48,773 nucleotides of DNA from Mariniflexile gromovii (lineage in GTDB: Bacteria > Bacteroidota > Bacteroidia > Flavobacteriales > Flavobacteriaceae). The DNA lies in the NCBI RefSeq assembly GCF_017814435.1, contig NZ_JAGJCB010000025.1, positions 1-48,773 of the forward strand. The letters run 5' to 3'. The notes below the pieces were generated by a model. The model searched no databases and was not told the DNA's origin. It was given only the letters and a program-made list of their open reading frames with translations. The position numbers and the translations under genes are program-made. Position 1 is the first letter of the stretch, and each line of letters opens with the position of its first letter. This document shows positions 16,087 through 25,604 of this stretch, in pieces.

Positions 16087-17229
16087 ATGCAACAGGTGTA
16101 TTTTGATAATGCCGCTACCACACAAATACGGGAAGAAGTAATTTCTGCAATGACCGAAGTAATGAGAACCAATTACGGAAATGCATCTTCATCACATAGT
16201 TTTGGAAGGTCTTCAAAAGCTTTAATTGAAAAATCAAGAAAAACTGTTGCTGGCTATTTGAACGTTTCAGCTAGTGAAATTATTTTTACTTCTGGAGGTA
16301 CCGAAGCCGATAATTTAATATTGTGCAGTGCTGTTAGAGATTTGAAAGTAACGCACGTTATTACTTCTAAAATTGAACATCATGCGGTTTTACATACCAT
16401 AGACCAATTGGTTAAAGATTATAAAATAGCGGTTAGTTATGTTGATTTGAAGCCCAACGGAAAGATTGACTATTTACATTTAGAAACCCTTTTGAAAAAT
16501 GAAAATAAGACCTTAGTAAGCTTAATGCATATTAACAATGAAATTGGTAATGTTTTAGATTTGAAACGTGTTGCTTCCTTGTGTAAAGCAAACAATGCAT
16601 TGTTTCATAGCGATACGGTACAGTCTGTTGGTCATTTTAAAATGGATTTGCAAGATATTCCAGTAGATTTTATTACCGCTGCAGCACATAAATTTCATGG
16701 GCCAAAAGGTGTTGGTTTTGCATTCATCAGGAAAAATTCAGCATTAAAACCTCTTATTTATGGAGGCGAGCAGGAGCGAGGACTTCGTGCAGGTACTGAA
16801 AGCGTTCATAATATTGTAGGTTTAGAAACCGCATTAAAAAGTGCCCATGATTATATGGCTACCGAAGTTGCTTACATAAAAGATTTAAAACAATACTTTA
16901 TTAATAAAGTTGAAAGCGAATTGCCCAATGCCACGTTTAATGGAAAGTCTGGGAATATGGAAAAAAGCACCTACACCTTAGTAAATGTATGTTTACCCAT
17001 ACCACCAAAAAAAGCAGCCATGTTATTATTTCAATTGGATTTAAAAGGAATAGCCTGTTCTAAAGGAAGTGCTTGCCAAAGTGGAAGCAATCAAAACTCG
17101 CATGTATTGACTGAAATTTTAAATGCTGATGATTTGCAAAAACCATCCATTCGGTTTTCATTTAGTATTTACAATACCAAGGAAGAAGTTGATTACGTTA
17201 TGACGGTCTTGAAGGAATTTTCAAATTAA
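16087..17229 (+). CDS. Cysteine desulfurase (NifS/IscS-like)
   Basis: A class V PLP enzyme that takes sulfur from cysteine as a persulfide for Fe-S cluster or thiolation pathways. The 380-aa length fits the NifS/IscS group. Motifs are YFDNAATTQ (5-13), SGGTEADNL (69-77), His98/99 in IEHHA, the Schiff-base Lys202 in AAAHKFHGPKG, and the mobile-loop Cys330 in CSKGSACQSGS. No scaffold (IscU/NifU) or regulator gene is adjacent, so the pathway it feeds cannot be named. SufS is normally a longer type II enzyme, so this is likely a second, group I desulfurase. Confidence 0.92.
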   Translation: MQQVYFDNAATTQIREEVISAMTEVMRTNYGNASSSHSFGRSSKALIEKSRKTVAGYLNVSASEIIFTSGGTEADNLILCSAVRDLKVTHVITSKIEHHAVLHTIDQLVKDYKIAVSYVDLKPNGKIDYLHLETLLKNENKTLVSLMHINNEIGNVLDLKRVASLCKANNALFHSDTVQSVGHFKMDLQDIPVDFITAAAHKFHGPKGVGFAFIRKNSALKPLIYGGEQERGLRAGTESVHNIVGLETALKSAHDYMATEVAYIKDLKQYFINKVESELPNATFNGKSGNMEKSTYTLVNVCLPIPPKKAAMLLFQLDLKGIACSKGSACQSGSNQNSHVLTEILNADDLQKPSIRFSFSIYNTKEEVDYVMTVLKEFSN

Positions 17230-17361
17230 ATTTCATTATAATACAGCATTAATATCATCAATATTGTTTTTCATGCCTTGAAAATAGCTTTTCATCGATA
17301 TTTTTATTAAATTGCGTCATATTAATAAGTCTCTCACATTTATAACCCAAATTATATTACT

Positions 17362-18792
17362 ATGAGAAGACTTATGCCGTTTTTTGCAGGAATCACCTTT
17401 TTGTTTTTTTTTCAACAATGTATTTATGCGCAGGTTGGTATAGGTACAACATCTCCACATCCTTCTTCAATTTTAGATATTACTTCAGACAGTCAAGGGG
17501 TGTTAACACCTAGAATGACAACTGCTCAGAGAACAGGTATAGCTTCTCCAGCTGAAGGTTTATTGGTTTTTGATACCGATGACGATGCCTTTTATTATTT
17601 TGACAGTGCCGTATGGGTGAAACTAGAAGGTTCAGTAACTAGGGATAATTATAAGCTAGTAAAAAGTGTTGCTGATTTAGCTGATGAATTAGTAGGAGGA
17701 AAATATGTATTGAATGAAGATTATTTATATGAAATTAATGGCACTGTAATATTTGATTTTCCGATAGATTTAAACGGAGCTAATCTAATTGGTGAAGATA
17801 CAGGAGAAGATATTCTTGTTAATGGTACTGGAGGCGCATTGTTTAGTGGAAATAAAGGCGGGAGAATGAAAGACTTGTTGATTAATGGTAATGGACAACA
17901 AGTTTTTGATATAACAGGTACTGGAGTAGAAAATGTTATATGTTATAGTGTTGTTATAACTTCAGCATCATCTATTGGAACTTTAAGTGATTTAGGTGTA
18001 GTTTTCTTTTCAGTTTTACAAATTGTGGGCAGTGATGATGGTTTGGCTGTTTCAAATGTTAATTCTTTTTTTGTTCAAAATATTTTTTGGACAAACAATA
18101 CTGGAACTTGTTTAACATTATCAGGAACTTTTGGTAACCTGCAAATTGCTAATGGAAGAATTGTTGTAGAAGGAGGGGATATAGGAATTGATGTTAGTGC
18201 AGATCCTATAATTACTTTATCGGCATCTTTAACTGGAGTTAATATATCTGGAGCAGGTGATCATGTTAAAGGATATGTTGGAGGAACCTACCCAGGTTAT
18301 AATTTTACAACTGACTGGGACGTAAATTGTCCAGGTATTCCCGTAGAAACAGATGGTGTTGCCACTGGCGATATTAATTTTGAGTCACCAGTAGGTTCAG
18401 GGACTTCTATTTCATTTACAGGAACAGGAACAAGTAGTAGAAAAAAAATAACAGGAACAACAGATTCAAATAGTTTGTTTCGATTTACCAAAGATGGTAG
18501 TAATAAGATTATCTACGAAGGTAAAAAAACAAGATATTTTGGTATTACAGCTAGTTTATCATTTCAAGGGGATTCTAATAGAACTATTTTTATTTTTTAT
18601 CTTGCAAAGAATGGTACGGTAATAGAGCAAACTAAAGTTTACAGGGAGAATGGAGAAAATGATGATGTTGGTGCAGCAGCTGTTGTTGGAACGGTAGAAC
18701 TATCACCAGGCGATTATGTAGAAGTTTGGGCAGAACGCTTTAGTGGTGGCGGTGGTTTATTAATGGTATCAATGAATTTGATTGCTAGATAA
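17362..18792 (+). CDS. Secreted beta-rich protein with QVGIGTTSPHPSS-type N-terminus
   Basis: A 476-aa protein with a signal peptide (hydrophobic about 5-22, ending IYAQ) followed by VGIGTTSPHPSSILDI and LTPRMTTAQRTGI. This module is widespread at the mature N-terminus of flavobacterial surface proteins and also resembles phage tail-fibre attachment regions. The middle (about 90-310) is rich in short Gly/Asn/Val repeats (INGNGQQVFDITG, GGDIGIDVSADP), suggesting a right-handed beta-helix. The C-terminal about 130 residues look like a compact beta-sandwich ending SMNLIAR. There is no T9SS sorting domain. It ends 3 nt from the convergent TonB receptor gene with no terminator between. Function is unknown; an adhesin-like or fibre-like role is only a guess. 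Confidence 0.75.
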   Translation: MRRLMPFFAGITFLFFFQQCIYAQVGIGTTSPHPSSILDITSDSQGVLTPRMTTAQRTGIASPAEGLLVFDTDDDAFYYFDSAVWVKLEGSVTRDNYKLVKSVADLADELVGGKYVLNEDYLYEINGTVIFDFPIDLNGANLIGEDTGEDILVNGTGGALFSGNKGGRMKDLLINGNGQQVFDITGTGVENVICYSVVITSASSIGTLSDLGVVFFSVLQIVGSDDGLAVSNVNSFFVQNIFWTNNTGTCLTLSGTFGNLQIANGRIVVEGGDIGIDVSADPIITLSASLTGVNISGAGDHVKGYVGGTYPGYNFTTDWDVNCPGIPVETDGVATGDINFESPVGSGTSISFTGTGTSSRKKITGTTDSNSLFRFTKDGSNKIIYEGKKTRYFGITASLSFQGDSNRTIFIFYLAKNGTVIEQTKVYRENGENDDVGAAAVVGTVELSPGDYVEVWAERFSGGGGLLMVSMNLIAR

Positions 18793-18795
18793 ATT

Positions 18796-21258
18796 TTAAA
18801 ACTTCATCGTAGTTCTAACATTAAAAACACGGGGTGTTAAATAATTAGGAATGGCGTATTGACGCTTCGTATAAACATCGCGTACCCACGTATTGGTAAT
18901 GGAGTTTTGTACATCGAAAATATTATAAATTTCAAAACCGAACGAGAGTTCTTTAAATGGTTTTTTCCAACCGCTTTTAAATTGTTTTTTAGCATCAACC
19001 AACACGAATTGCAAACCTAAATCGGCTCGTTTATAGTCGGGTAAGCGGTTTTGGTATTCGTATGGGTCGGCATAACTTGGTGAGCCACCTGGTAACCCTG
19101 TGTTATATACTAGGTTTAAATAAAGTTTCATATTAGGTACATTGGGTACATAATCTTGAAACAAAGCGGCAAACTTTAAACGTTGGTCTGTAGGGCGTGC
19201 AATATAGCCTTTACCATCAATATTTTCTTCCGTTTTTAAATAGCCAAAACTAAACCACGATTCGGTTCCAGGTACAAATTCACCATTCAATCGCATATCC
19301 AAACCATAGGCATAGGCTTTTGCATTGTTGTTGGCTGCATATCGAATACGTACATTTTCCAAAGTGTATGCGTTTACATCTGAAAGGTTTTTGTAATAAG
19401 CCTCAGAAGTTAGTTTAAAAGGTCGGTCCCACATTTTAAAACTATAATCGTTTCCTAAAACCAAGTGAAACGATTTTTGCGCTTTTACGTCGGGTTGCAC
19501 CACACCATCGGCATCACGCAGCTCTCTATAAAAAGGTGGTTGGTAATAAATTCCAGCCGCAATTCTAAAAAGCATGTCTTTTTCCCAATAAGGTTTTATG
19601 GCGAATTGTGCACGTGGACTAAATACGGTTTGATTTGTTGATGAAATACCATCACCGTTTACAGTCCAATTATGCACACGAGCACCAGCATTGTACCAAA
19701 CATCGCTGTTGCCTAAAGTAGCACGTTTGCTCCATTGTGCATAGGCTTGCAGTCGGTTTATTTGCGTGTAATTGGTAGCTCTTACATTTGTAAATGGTTC
19801 TAATGGGCCACTATAGGGCACATAAGGTTGCTCGTTTGCGGGAATTGTTTTTGGAGGTCTTATTGAAAATCCTGCCGAATCTATCACTTCCCATTCAACC
19901 AAACGGTCGCGAATATCTTCATTGGTATATTTAATAGACCATTCAATACGGTTATCGTTAATGTTGAAATCGCCTTTATGCTCAATATTGGTAATTAAAG
20001 CATCTAAATCGTTTCTTCCGTGGTTCAATTGCGCACCAACACCTCGGCTAAATTCAACCTCGCCTAAATTTTCATCACCTATATTCGAATTTACTTCTCC
20101 CAAACGGTATTGTGCCAAAATATCAAAATATTCCTCTTCTGAGGTATAATACCTGGAAGCAATAAGTTTTAAAGTTAAATCATCATTTGCAAAATACGTT
20201 CCTTTAAAGGCACCAAAATAGGTTTGGTAACGGTCTTTTTCCTGTCCTTCATAAAATACCAAAAGCGCTATTGGGTCGGCAAGTGTGCCAAAATTGGTTT
20301 GTCTGGTTTGCGGTTCGTAATTGTATTTGTTGATGGAAGCGTTTCCTAAAAAACTTAAATGAAATTTACTCGTGAATTTATATGTGAAATAAGCCTGAGC
20401 ATCGGCAAACGAAGGCTTGAAATTGGTTTCAGTTTCTTTGGCATCTACCAATAAACTGTTATCGCGGTAACGAAGTCCCAAAATACCAGAAAACTTAGAA
20501 TCTTTACTAATGTTTTCAATGGAGAAACTGCCGCCCAATAAACTTAAATCGGCATTCGCTTCAAATTGGTACGGATTTTTATAGGTAATATCTAAAACGG
20601 ACGATAATTTATCGCCATATTTAGCCTGAAAACCGCCTGCAGAAAAATCGACATTCTGCACCATATCGGTATTTACAAAACTCAAACCTTCTTGTTGGCC
20701 AGAACGCACTAAAAAGGGTCTGTACACTTCTATATCATTTACATATACTAAGTTTTCATCATAATTACCGCCACGTACCGAATATTGCGTGCTTAATTCG
20801 TTGTTATTACTAACTCCGGGAAGTGTTAATAATAAATTTTCTACCCCTGCATTGGCACCAGGGATTTTCCTGATGGTTTCGGGTTTTAAAGTGATAATAC
20901 CTTCAACATCGCGTTGCCTTTTATTGGTTACAACTACGGCAGCTATTTGTTCTACAGAAGTACTCATAACAGGATTAAATTCATAATCCTCCCCATTTTT
21001 TAAATTGAATGAACTTACTATTTTTTTAAAGGCAAGGTGTGTGAATTCTATAGAGACATTTTGGTTTGCCGGAATTTCTAAAATATAAAAACCGTTGGCA
21101 TTACTAACTGTTCCTTTGGTGTCAGATTTAATATTTACGTTTGCAATAGGGGCATTGTTTTGGTCTAAAATAACACCTTTTATGGTAGCTGTTTGCGAAT
21201 AACCAATAAGAATAATCGAAAAAAATACAAGAGTAAAAACGTAAAAATTTGTTTTCAA
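18796..21258 (-). CDS. TonB-dependent receptor with carboxypeptidase-regulatory domain
   Basis: An 820-aa outer-membrane receptor. A signal peptide (to about 21, GYSQ) is followed by a CarboxypepD_reg-like domain (about 24-105, TIKGVILDQNNAPIANVNI, NANGFYILEIP), a plug domain (about 120-220, LLLTLPGVSNN, QYSVRGGNYDENLVYVND), and a beta-barrel to the C-terminal NVRTTMKF. It takes up an unknown ligand using TonB energy. At 820 aa it is shorter than SusC-type receptors and no SusD gene is adjacent, so it is not a classic glycan-uptake pair. It lies 17 nt after the M23 peptidase gene in the same operon. Confidence 0.9.
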   Translation of the reverse strand: MKTNFYVFTLVFFSIILIGYSQTATIKGVILDQNNAPIANVNIKSDTKGTVSNANGFYILEIPANQNVSIEFTHLAFKKIVSSFNLKNGEDYEFNPVMSTSVEQIAAVVVTNKRQRDVEGIITLKPETIRKIPGANAGVENLLLTLPGVSNNNELSTQYSVRGGNYDENLVYVNDIEVYRPFLVRSGQQEGLSFVNTDMVQNVDFSAGGFQAKYGDKLSSVLDITYKNPYQFEANADLSLLGGSFSIENISKDSKFSGILGLRYRDNSLLVDAKETETNFKPSFADAQAYFTYKFTSKFHLSFLGNASINKYNYEPQTRQTNFGTLADPIALLVFYEGQEKDRYQTYFGAFKGTYFANDDLTLKLIASRYYTSEEEYFDILAQYRLGEVNSNIGDENLGEVEFSRGVGAQLNHGRNDLDALITNIEHKGDFNINDNRIEWSIKYTNEDIRDRLVEWEVIDSAGFSIRPPKTIPANEQPYVPYSGPLEPFTNVRATNYTQINRLQAYAQWSKRATLGNSDVWYNAGARVHNWTVNGDGISSTNQTVFSPRAQFAIKPYWEKDMLFRIAAGIYYQPPFYRELRDADGVVQPDVKAQKSFHLVLGNDYSFKMWDRPFKLTSEAYYKNLSDVNAYTLENVRIRYAANNNAKAYAYGLDMRLNGEFVPGTESWFSFGYLKTEENIDGKGYIARPTDQRLKFAALFQDYVPNVPNMKLYLNLVYNTGLPGGSPSYADPYEYQNRLPDYKRADLGLQFVLVDAKKQFKSGWKKPFKELSFGFEIYNIFDVQNSITNTWVRDVYTKRQYAIPNYLTPRVFNVRTTMKF

Positions 21259-21275
21259 ATGGTTGCTGTTATGTT

Positions 21276-22961
21276 TTATTTCCTAAAAAATGTTGCTTCA
21301 AAAGTAGTACTATTTCCAACATTATCGGTTACAATTAGTTTAAAATCGTTCTTGGTATCTGTAACAATTCCATCGTTAAAATCGTATGTAAGTGTGTCGG
21401 TTTTATAATCATATTCCATTAAAATCCATTTACCGCTTACAGTAGCTCGGTAATTAGAAATTCCAGAAATTGCGTCATCAATTTTAACTTTTAAAAACCT
21501 GTAATTGCTTAACCATTGCCCGTCCTTAAAATTTATAGCGGAAATAGTTGGTTTAACAGTATCGGTAGCCAAAGCATAAGTGCCCAATGTTTTAGTGCTT
21601 GTAGACAATATATTGCCATCTCTTTGCGTAGATGAATACACCGGATATTTTTTATAACCTACCAATCTGGCAATATACAATTTGTCTTTGTCGGCATCTT
21701 TGTAATTGCTAATATCATATTTTATGGTGAAATTTTTTCGGGTTGGAACCACATCTTTATGCAAGTTCAAGGTGTCATTATTCACATCAAAATCAATATA
21801 AAAATTTTCATAGAAAGTATCTGGGTAAAAATCGACAGACACATTTCCCAATTTTAAATTGGTCGATTGATTTGCTGTGATATAGTAAGGTGTTGTTTTT
21901 CCGGGCTTTGGATTAAAGTTGGTTGGCTTTTTTCCTTTAATATTTATTGTAACAAAGGTTTCGTTGTTTTTAAAATCGGAAACGCGAATTTTATAAACTG
22001 AAGACGTGCTATCTTTAATTGTTAAAATACCATCATTTAATGTGGGTTTTAGCAAGCTTAGAGGATTATTTTTTTTGAATAATTTCTGAATGCGCTGTCT
22101 GCTATTAATATAATGTTCGTAATCTATATACTGGTTGATGCATGACGATTCATCAAATGAAAACTCGCTAAAGTCTACTTCAAAATTTTGGTTGCCATTT
22201 AAAAAAGTTTGCATGTTGTAAACACCATTGGAGTTTGCTGCTAAATCTTGTCTATCAGTCGTTTCTATACCAAAACCAATATTTCCGTAGGCTTCAATAC
22301 TTTCGGTGGTATAATCACCACTTTTTAAAGGGATAAGGCGTAGTTTTTGTTTCGAACTTAATTTATTTACAGTCGCATTTTCATCTAGTGCATATGCATA
22401 AATAGAACTAACGATGGGTTTTGAATTATCTTTAATATCAATGCCAAAAAGCATGGGGTTTATGGGATGCTCTTCTTTGTTACGAATTTCAAAATGCAAA
22501 TGAGGTCCGCCAGAACCACCCGTATTTCCAGTATAGGCAACCAAACTGCCTTTAGTAACAGGCAAAGTTTCTGCACTGGGGAATAACTCTATTTCATAAG
22601 ATTCTTTTTCATATTGCTGTTTTTTGATATAGGCTTCTATTTCGGGCGAGAAGGATTGTAAATGGCCATAAACCGTTGTGTAACCGTTTGGATGTGTGAT
22701 GTACAACGCTTTACCATAACCAAAATGTGCAATTTTAATTCTGCTTACAAATCCATCTGCACAGGCTACAGCTTTTAAACCTTCGCGCTGTTGTGTTTTA
22801 ATATCTAAACCAGAATGAAAATGATTAGAGCGTAACTCACCAAAATTTCCAGAAAGTATAAGAGGAATTTCTAACGGAGATCTAAAATAATCTTGCGGAT
22901 AATTATTTTGAGAGTTGGAAAATGTTGAGAAGACCAAAAAAAAACAAAGGATGAATCGCAT
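21276..22961 (-). CDS. M23 family metallopeptidase (LytM-like)
   Basis: A 561-aa secreted protein with a signal peptide (about 1-17). The LytM/M23 domain (about 30-175) has its zinc ligands visible: His49 and Asp53 in HFHSGLDIK, and His156 in GGPHLHFEI, with His154 catalytic. Such enzymes cut peptidoglycan cross-links, or activate amidases when degenerate; here all ligands are present, so activity is likely. The long C-terminal part (about 180-561) is beta-rich and unassigned, and is common in Bacteroidota homologues. First gene of an operon with the TonB-dependent receptor. Confidence 0.9.
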   Translation of the reverse strand: MRFILCFFLVFSTFSNSQNNYPQDYFRSPLEIPLILSGNFGELRSNHFHSGLDIKTQQREGLKAVACADGFVSRIKIAHFGYGKALYITHPNGYTTVYGHLQSFSPEIEAYIKKQQYEKESYEIELFPSAETLPVTKGSLVAYTGNTGGSGGPHLHFEIRNKEEHPINPMLFGIDIKDNSKPIVSSIYAYALDENATVNKLSSKQKLRLIPLKSGDYTTESIEAYGNIGFGIETTDRQDLAANSNGVYNMQTFLNGNQNFEVDFSEFSFDESSCINQYIDYEHYINSRQRIQKLFKKNNPLSLLKPTLNDGILTIKDSTSSVYKIRVSDFKNNETFVTINIKGKKPTNFNPKPGKTTPYYITANQSTNLKLGNVSVDFYPDTFYENFYIDFDVNNDTLNLHKDVVPTRKNFTIKYDISNYKDADKDKLYIARLVGYKKYPVYSSTQRDGNILSTSTKTLGTYALATDTVKPTISAINFKDGQWLSNYRFLKVKIDDAISGISNYRATVSGKWILMEYDYKTDTLTYDFNDGIVTDTKNDFKLIVTDNVGNSTTFEATFFRK

Positions 22962-23082
22962 ATAAAAGTAGTTGATGCTAAAATATTAATAAGTTATTAA
23001 TGTGCAAAAGAATAAAACAAAAATCGAACCATACTATGATTTTGGCTAATAACGAAAAATTTAAAATTTTATTAAAAAACAA

Positions 23083-23113
23083 TTGTAATATATAAGCAGG
23101 TATGTTAACTTTG
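23083..23113 (+). promoter_or_regulatory. Complete Bacteroidota-type promoter for the coiled-coil/zapA operon
   Basis: TTG (23083-23085), then 20 nt, then TAACTTTG (23106-23113) matches the -33/-7 consensus of the Bacteroidota housekeeping sigma factor. The ATG at 23138 follows after 24 nt. The position supports the ATG rather than the in-frame TTG at 23132 as the start. Confidence 0.65.
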
Positions 23114-23137
23114 TGAGATAAGTATTGAAATTTGCAA

Positions 23138-23428
23138 ATGAGTAATATTGAAGATATTGTAGATTCTTTAGAAAACAAAATTAGCAAGGTATTACACAAA
23201 CTAGAGCTTTTGAAGCTTGCTAACTTGAAATTGAATGAAGAATTAGAGGTTTCAAAGCAAGAAATTTTATCTCAAAAAAAGCATATTGCTGTTTGGGAAG
23301 AAAAGTATGAGGCGCTTAAAATGGCAAATACAATACTTGGTAGTGACGATAATAAAAGAGAAACTAAGCTTAAAATAAATGCATTAATTAGAGATATTGA
23401 TCATTGTATAGCTCAATTATCCGATTAG
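23138..23428 (+). CDS. Small coiled-coil protein upstream of zapA
   Basis: A 96-aa protein starting at the ATG at 23138; a TTG two codons earlier is possible but less likely. Most of it (about 5-75) is a heptad-like coiled coil (IVDSLENKISKVLHKLELL, LNEELEVSKQEILSQKKH), followed by a short helical tail (RETKLKINALIRDIDHCIAQL). It ends 15 nt before zapA in the same transcript. Size, coiled-coil nature and linkage to ZapA suggest a divisome accessory of ZapB-like type, but that is inference from context. I cannot name a characterised family. Confidence 0.75.
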   Translation: MSNIEDIVDSLENKISKVLHKLELLKLANLKLNEELEVSKQEILSQKKHIAVWEEKYEALKMANTILGSDDNKRETKLKINALIRDIDHCIAQLSD

Positions 23429-23443
23429 GTAACATCAAAATCA

Positions 23444-23737
23444 ATGTCTGAAAAGCTTAAAATAAAGCTATCTATAGCAAATCGCGTGTATCCTTTAACT
23501 ATTGATGCAAGTCAAGAAGAAGGCTTACGTAAAGCTGCTAAGAACATTGATGAAATGATTAAGCAATTTGAGCAAAGTTATTCGGTTCGAGATAAACAAG
23601 ATGTATTGGCTATGTGTGCTTTACAATTTGCTTCTCAAGTAGAACAGAAATCTATAGATAAAGAGAGTGTAAGTGAGCATGTAGAAGAAAAACTAAATGC
23701 TTTAAATAGTTTGTTACAATCTCATTTAGTCTCTTAA
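23444..23737 (+). CDS. zapA: Cell division protein ZapA
   Basis: A 97-aa ZapA homologue that bundles FtsZ protofilaments at the division site. The N-terminal beta-alpha head (KIKLSIANRVYPLTIDASQEE would be cut after about 20 residues) is followed by GLRKAAKNIDEMIKQF and the C-terminal coiled coil with DVLAMCALQFAS, as in the family. It is translated 15 nt after the coiled-coil gene. A structured RNA follows within 30 nt, an arrangement that recalls the zapA-ssrS order of proteobacteria. Confidence 0.9.
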   Translation: MSEKLKIKLSIANRVYPLTIDASQEEGLRKAAKNIDEMIKQFEQSYSVRDKQDVLAMCALQFASQVEQKSIDKESVSEHVEEKLNALNSLLQSHLVS

Positions 23738-23766
23738 ACGTTCTTTAAAATAAACTAAAAGTTACT

Positions 23767-23933
23767 GCCTACATTAGTTATTTATTTTTGATAAACTCAA
23801 CGTTAATTCTTTAAAAAGGGTGAGTTTAAGTTGTAAAAGCATGCTGTCTCGAGCAGATCCTTGATCAGCTTGTTAGCCCTAAACTTGTTTTTAAGGAGTT
23901 TATACAAAATCTCAAACTGGTGTAGGCTTTTTT
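23767..23933 (+). ncRNA. ssrS: Structured RNA, candidate 6S RNA (ssrS-like)
   Basis: No plausible gene occupies the zapA-rny gap. GCCTACATTAGTT (23767-23779) pairs over 13 bp, with two G-U pairs, with AACTGGTGTAGGC (23915-23927), directly followed by a U-run (23928-23933). Inside, ATAAACTC (23791-23798) pairs with GAGTTTAT (23896-23903), flanking a symmetrical 11/11-nt internal loop. GAGTTTA (about 23822-23828) can pair with TAAACTT further in, and the apex holds small hairpins around GCATGCTGTCTCGAGCAG. A long rod with a closing stem, an internal bubble and a U-run terminator, right after zapA, fits 6S RNA. Exact ends are uncertain. It could instead be another flavobacterial structured RNA class or a leader of rny. 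Confidence 0.58.
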
Positions 23934-23960
23934 ATATATTAAAATTAACTAAACACAATA

Positions 23961-25535
23961 ATGGATAACTCAATTATATTGATTGCTGGGTGTGTAATAT
24001 TAGGACTTGTAATAGGTTTTATTATAGCAAAAGCCTTAGAGAAAAATAATGCTTCTAAACTTGTTAAGGAAGCTAAAAAAAGTGCAACCTTAATACTTAA
24101 GGAAGCCAATAGTGAAGGAGAAGCAATAAAAAAAGATAAATTACTTCAAGCGAAGGAAAAGTTTTTGGAACTTAAATCTGAACACGAAAAAGTGATTTTG
24201 GCTCGTGATAAAAAAATGGACGAAGCTGAAAAACGCATTCGTGACAAAGAATCTCAAGTATCCAGCGAACTTGCTAAGAATAAAAAGTTAAGTGAAAATC
24301 TTGAAGCAAAAGAAAGAGATTATGATCACAGATTAGGTGTTCTTGATAAAAAGCAAGAGGAAATAGATAAATTACACAAAAGCCAAGTACAGCAACTTGA
24401 AGTCATCTCCAGCCTTTCTGCTGAAGAAGCAAAATCGCAATTAGTGGAATCTTTAAAAGGAGAAGCTAAAAGTGATGCCATGGCATACATTCAAAGTGCT
24501 TTGGAGGAAGCGAAATTAACAGCTGAACAAGACGCTAAAAAAATTATTATAAACACCATTCAGCGTATAGGTACAGAAGAAGCGGTTGATAACTGTGTGT
24601 CTGTTTTCAATATAGAATCTGATGATGTGAAAGGGCGTATTATTGGTCGTGAAGGTAGAAATATCCGTGCTATTGAAGCAGCTACAGGTGTTGAAATTAT
24701 AGTTGACGATACTCCAGAAGCCATCATCTTATCTTGTTTCGATTCTGTAAGACGTGAAATTGCACGTTTATCATTGCACAAATTAGTGACCGATGGTAGA
24801 ATACACCCTGCACGAATTGAGGAAGTTGTTGAGAAAACCAAAAAACAAATTGAACAGGAAATTATAGAAGTTGGTAAGCGTACTGTTATAGATTTAGGAA
24901 TTCACAATTTACATCCAGAACTTATTAAGATGGTAGGTAGAATGAAATACCGTTCGTCTTATGGGCAAAACTTATTGCAGCATTCACGTGAAGTAGCTAA
25001 GCTTTGTGGCGTTATGGCTGCGGAATTGGGCTTAAACCCAAAATTAGCAAAACGTGCTGGATTATTGCACGATATAGGTAAAGTGCCAGATGCTGAAGCT
25101 GATATGGAAACGCCACATGCTATTTTAGGTATGCAATGGGCTGAAAAATTTGGTGAGAAGGACGATGTTTGTAATGCTATTGGAGCACATCACGATGAGA
25201 TAGAAATGAAATCGTTGTTAGCGCCAATTATTCAGGTTTGTGATGCTATTTCTGGTGCACGCCCAGGAGCACGTCGCCAAGTATTGGATAGTTATATTCA
25301 ACGTTTAAAGGATTTGGAAGATATTGCTTTCGGATTTAATGGTGTTAAAAAAGCATACGCTATTCAAGCAGGTAGAGAATTACGTGTTATTGTGGAAAGC
25401 GAAAAGGTTGACGACCAAAAAGCAGCCGATTTATCATTCAGCATTTCTCAAAAAGTACAAACCGATATGACCTATCCTGGTCAAGTTAAAGTAACTGTAA
25501 TTAGAGAAACCAGAGCGGTAAATATTGCAAAATAG
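23961..25535 (+). CDS. rny: Ribonuclease Y
   Basis: A membrane-anchored endoribonuclease that starts mRNA decay. The 524-aa protein has an N-terminal transmembrane helix (about 4-24) and a long coiled coil (about 27-200). A KH domain (about 215-280) carries the GREGRN loop. An HD domain follows, with His341 in [10 protein letters not shown], the HD pair 370-371 in GLLHDIGK, and the AHHDE motif (409-413). This is the normal RNase Y architecture and length. It follows the candidate 6S RNA by 27 nt and ends at a bidirectional terminator. Confidence 0.96.
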   Translation: MDNSIILIAGCVILGLVIGFIIAKALEKNNASKLVKEAKKSATLILKEANSEGEAIKKDKLLQAKEKFLELKSEHEKVILARDKKMDEAEKRIRDKESQVSSELAKNKKLSENLEAKERDYDHRLGVLDKKQEEIDKLHKSQVQQLEVISSLSAEEAKSQLVESLKGEAKSDAMAYIQSALEEAKLTAEQDAKKIIINTIQRIGTEEAVDNCVSVFNIESDDVKGRIIGREGRNIRAIEAATGVEIIVDDTPEAIILSCFDSVRREIARLSLHKLVTDGRIHPARIEEVVEKTKKQIEQEIIEVGKRTVIDLGIHNLHPELIKMVGRMKYRSSYGQNLLQHSREVAKLCGVMAAELGLNPKLAKRAGLLHDIGKVPDAEADMETPHAILGMQWAEKFGEKDDVCNAIGAHHDEIEMKSLLAPIIQVCDAISGARPGARRQVLDSYIQRLKDLEDIAFGFNGVKKAYAIQAGRELRVIVESEKVDDQKAADLSFSISQKVQTDMTYPGQVKVTVIRETRAVNIAK

Positions 25536-25577
25536 AGTTTATTTAATTCTTTTAAAGAACCCATAAATTAAAAAAAG

Positions 25578-25604
25578 TCCAGTTAACTAACTGGATTTTT
25601 TTTT
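25578..25604. terminator. Terminator between rny and the sensor-kinase gene
   Basis: TCCAGTTA (25578-25585) pairs perfectly with TAACTGGA (25588-25595), with a T-run to 25604 and an A-run before the stem. It serves rny, and also the convergent kinase gene, whose stop codon (25583-25585) lies inside the stem. Confidence 0.82.

Noticed and set aside
17362-18792. Prophage remnant suggested by the fibre-like protein
   Set aside because: It has a Sec signal peptide and no other phage gene (capsid, terminase, integrase, lysis) is present in the window.
22978-23199. A 73-aa minus-strand hydrophobic frame
   Set aside because: It overlaps the consensus promoter and start of the coiled-coil gene on the other strand and lacks a credible protein pattern.
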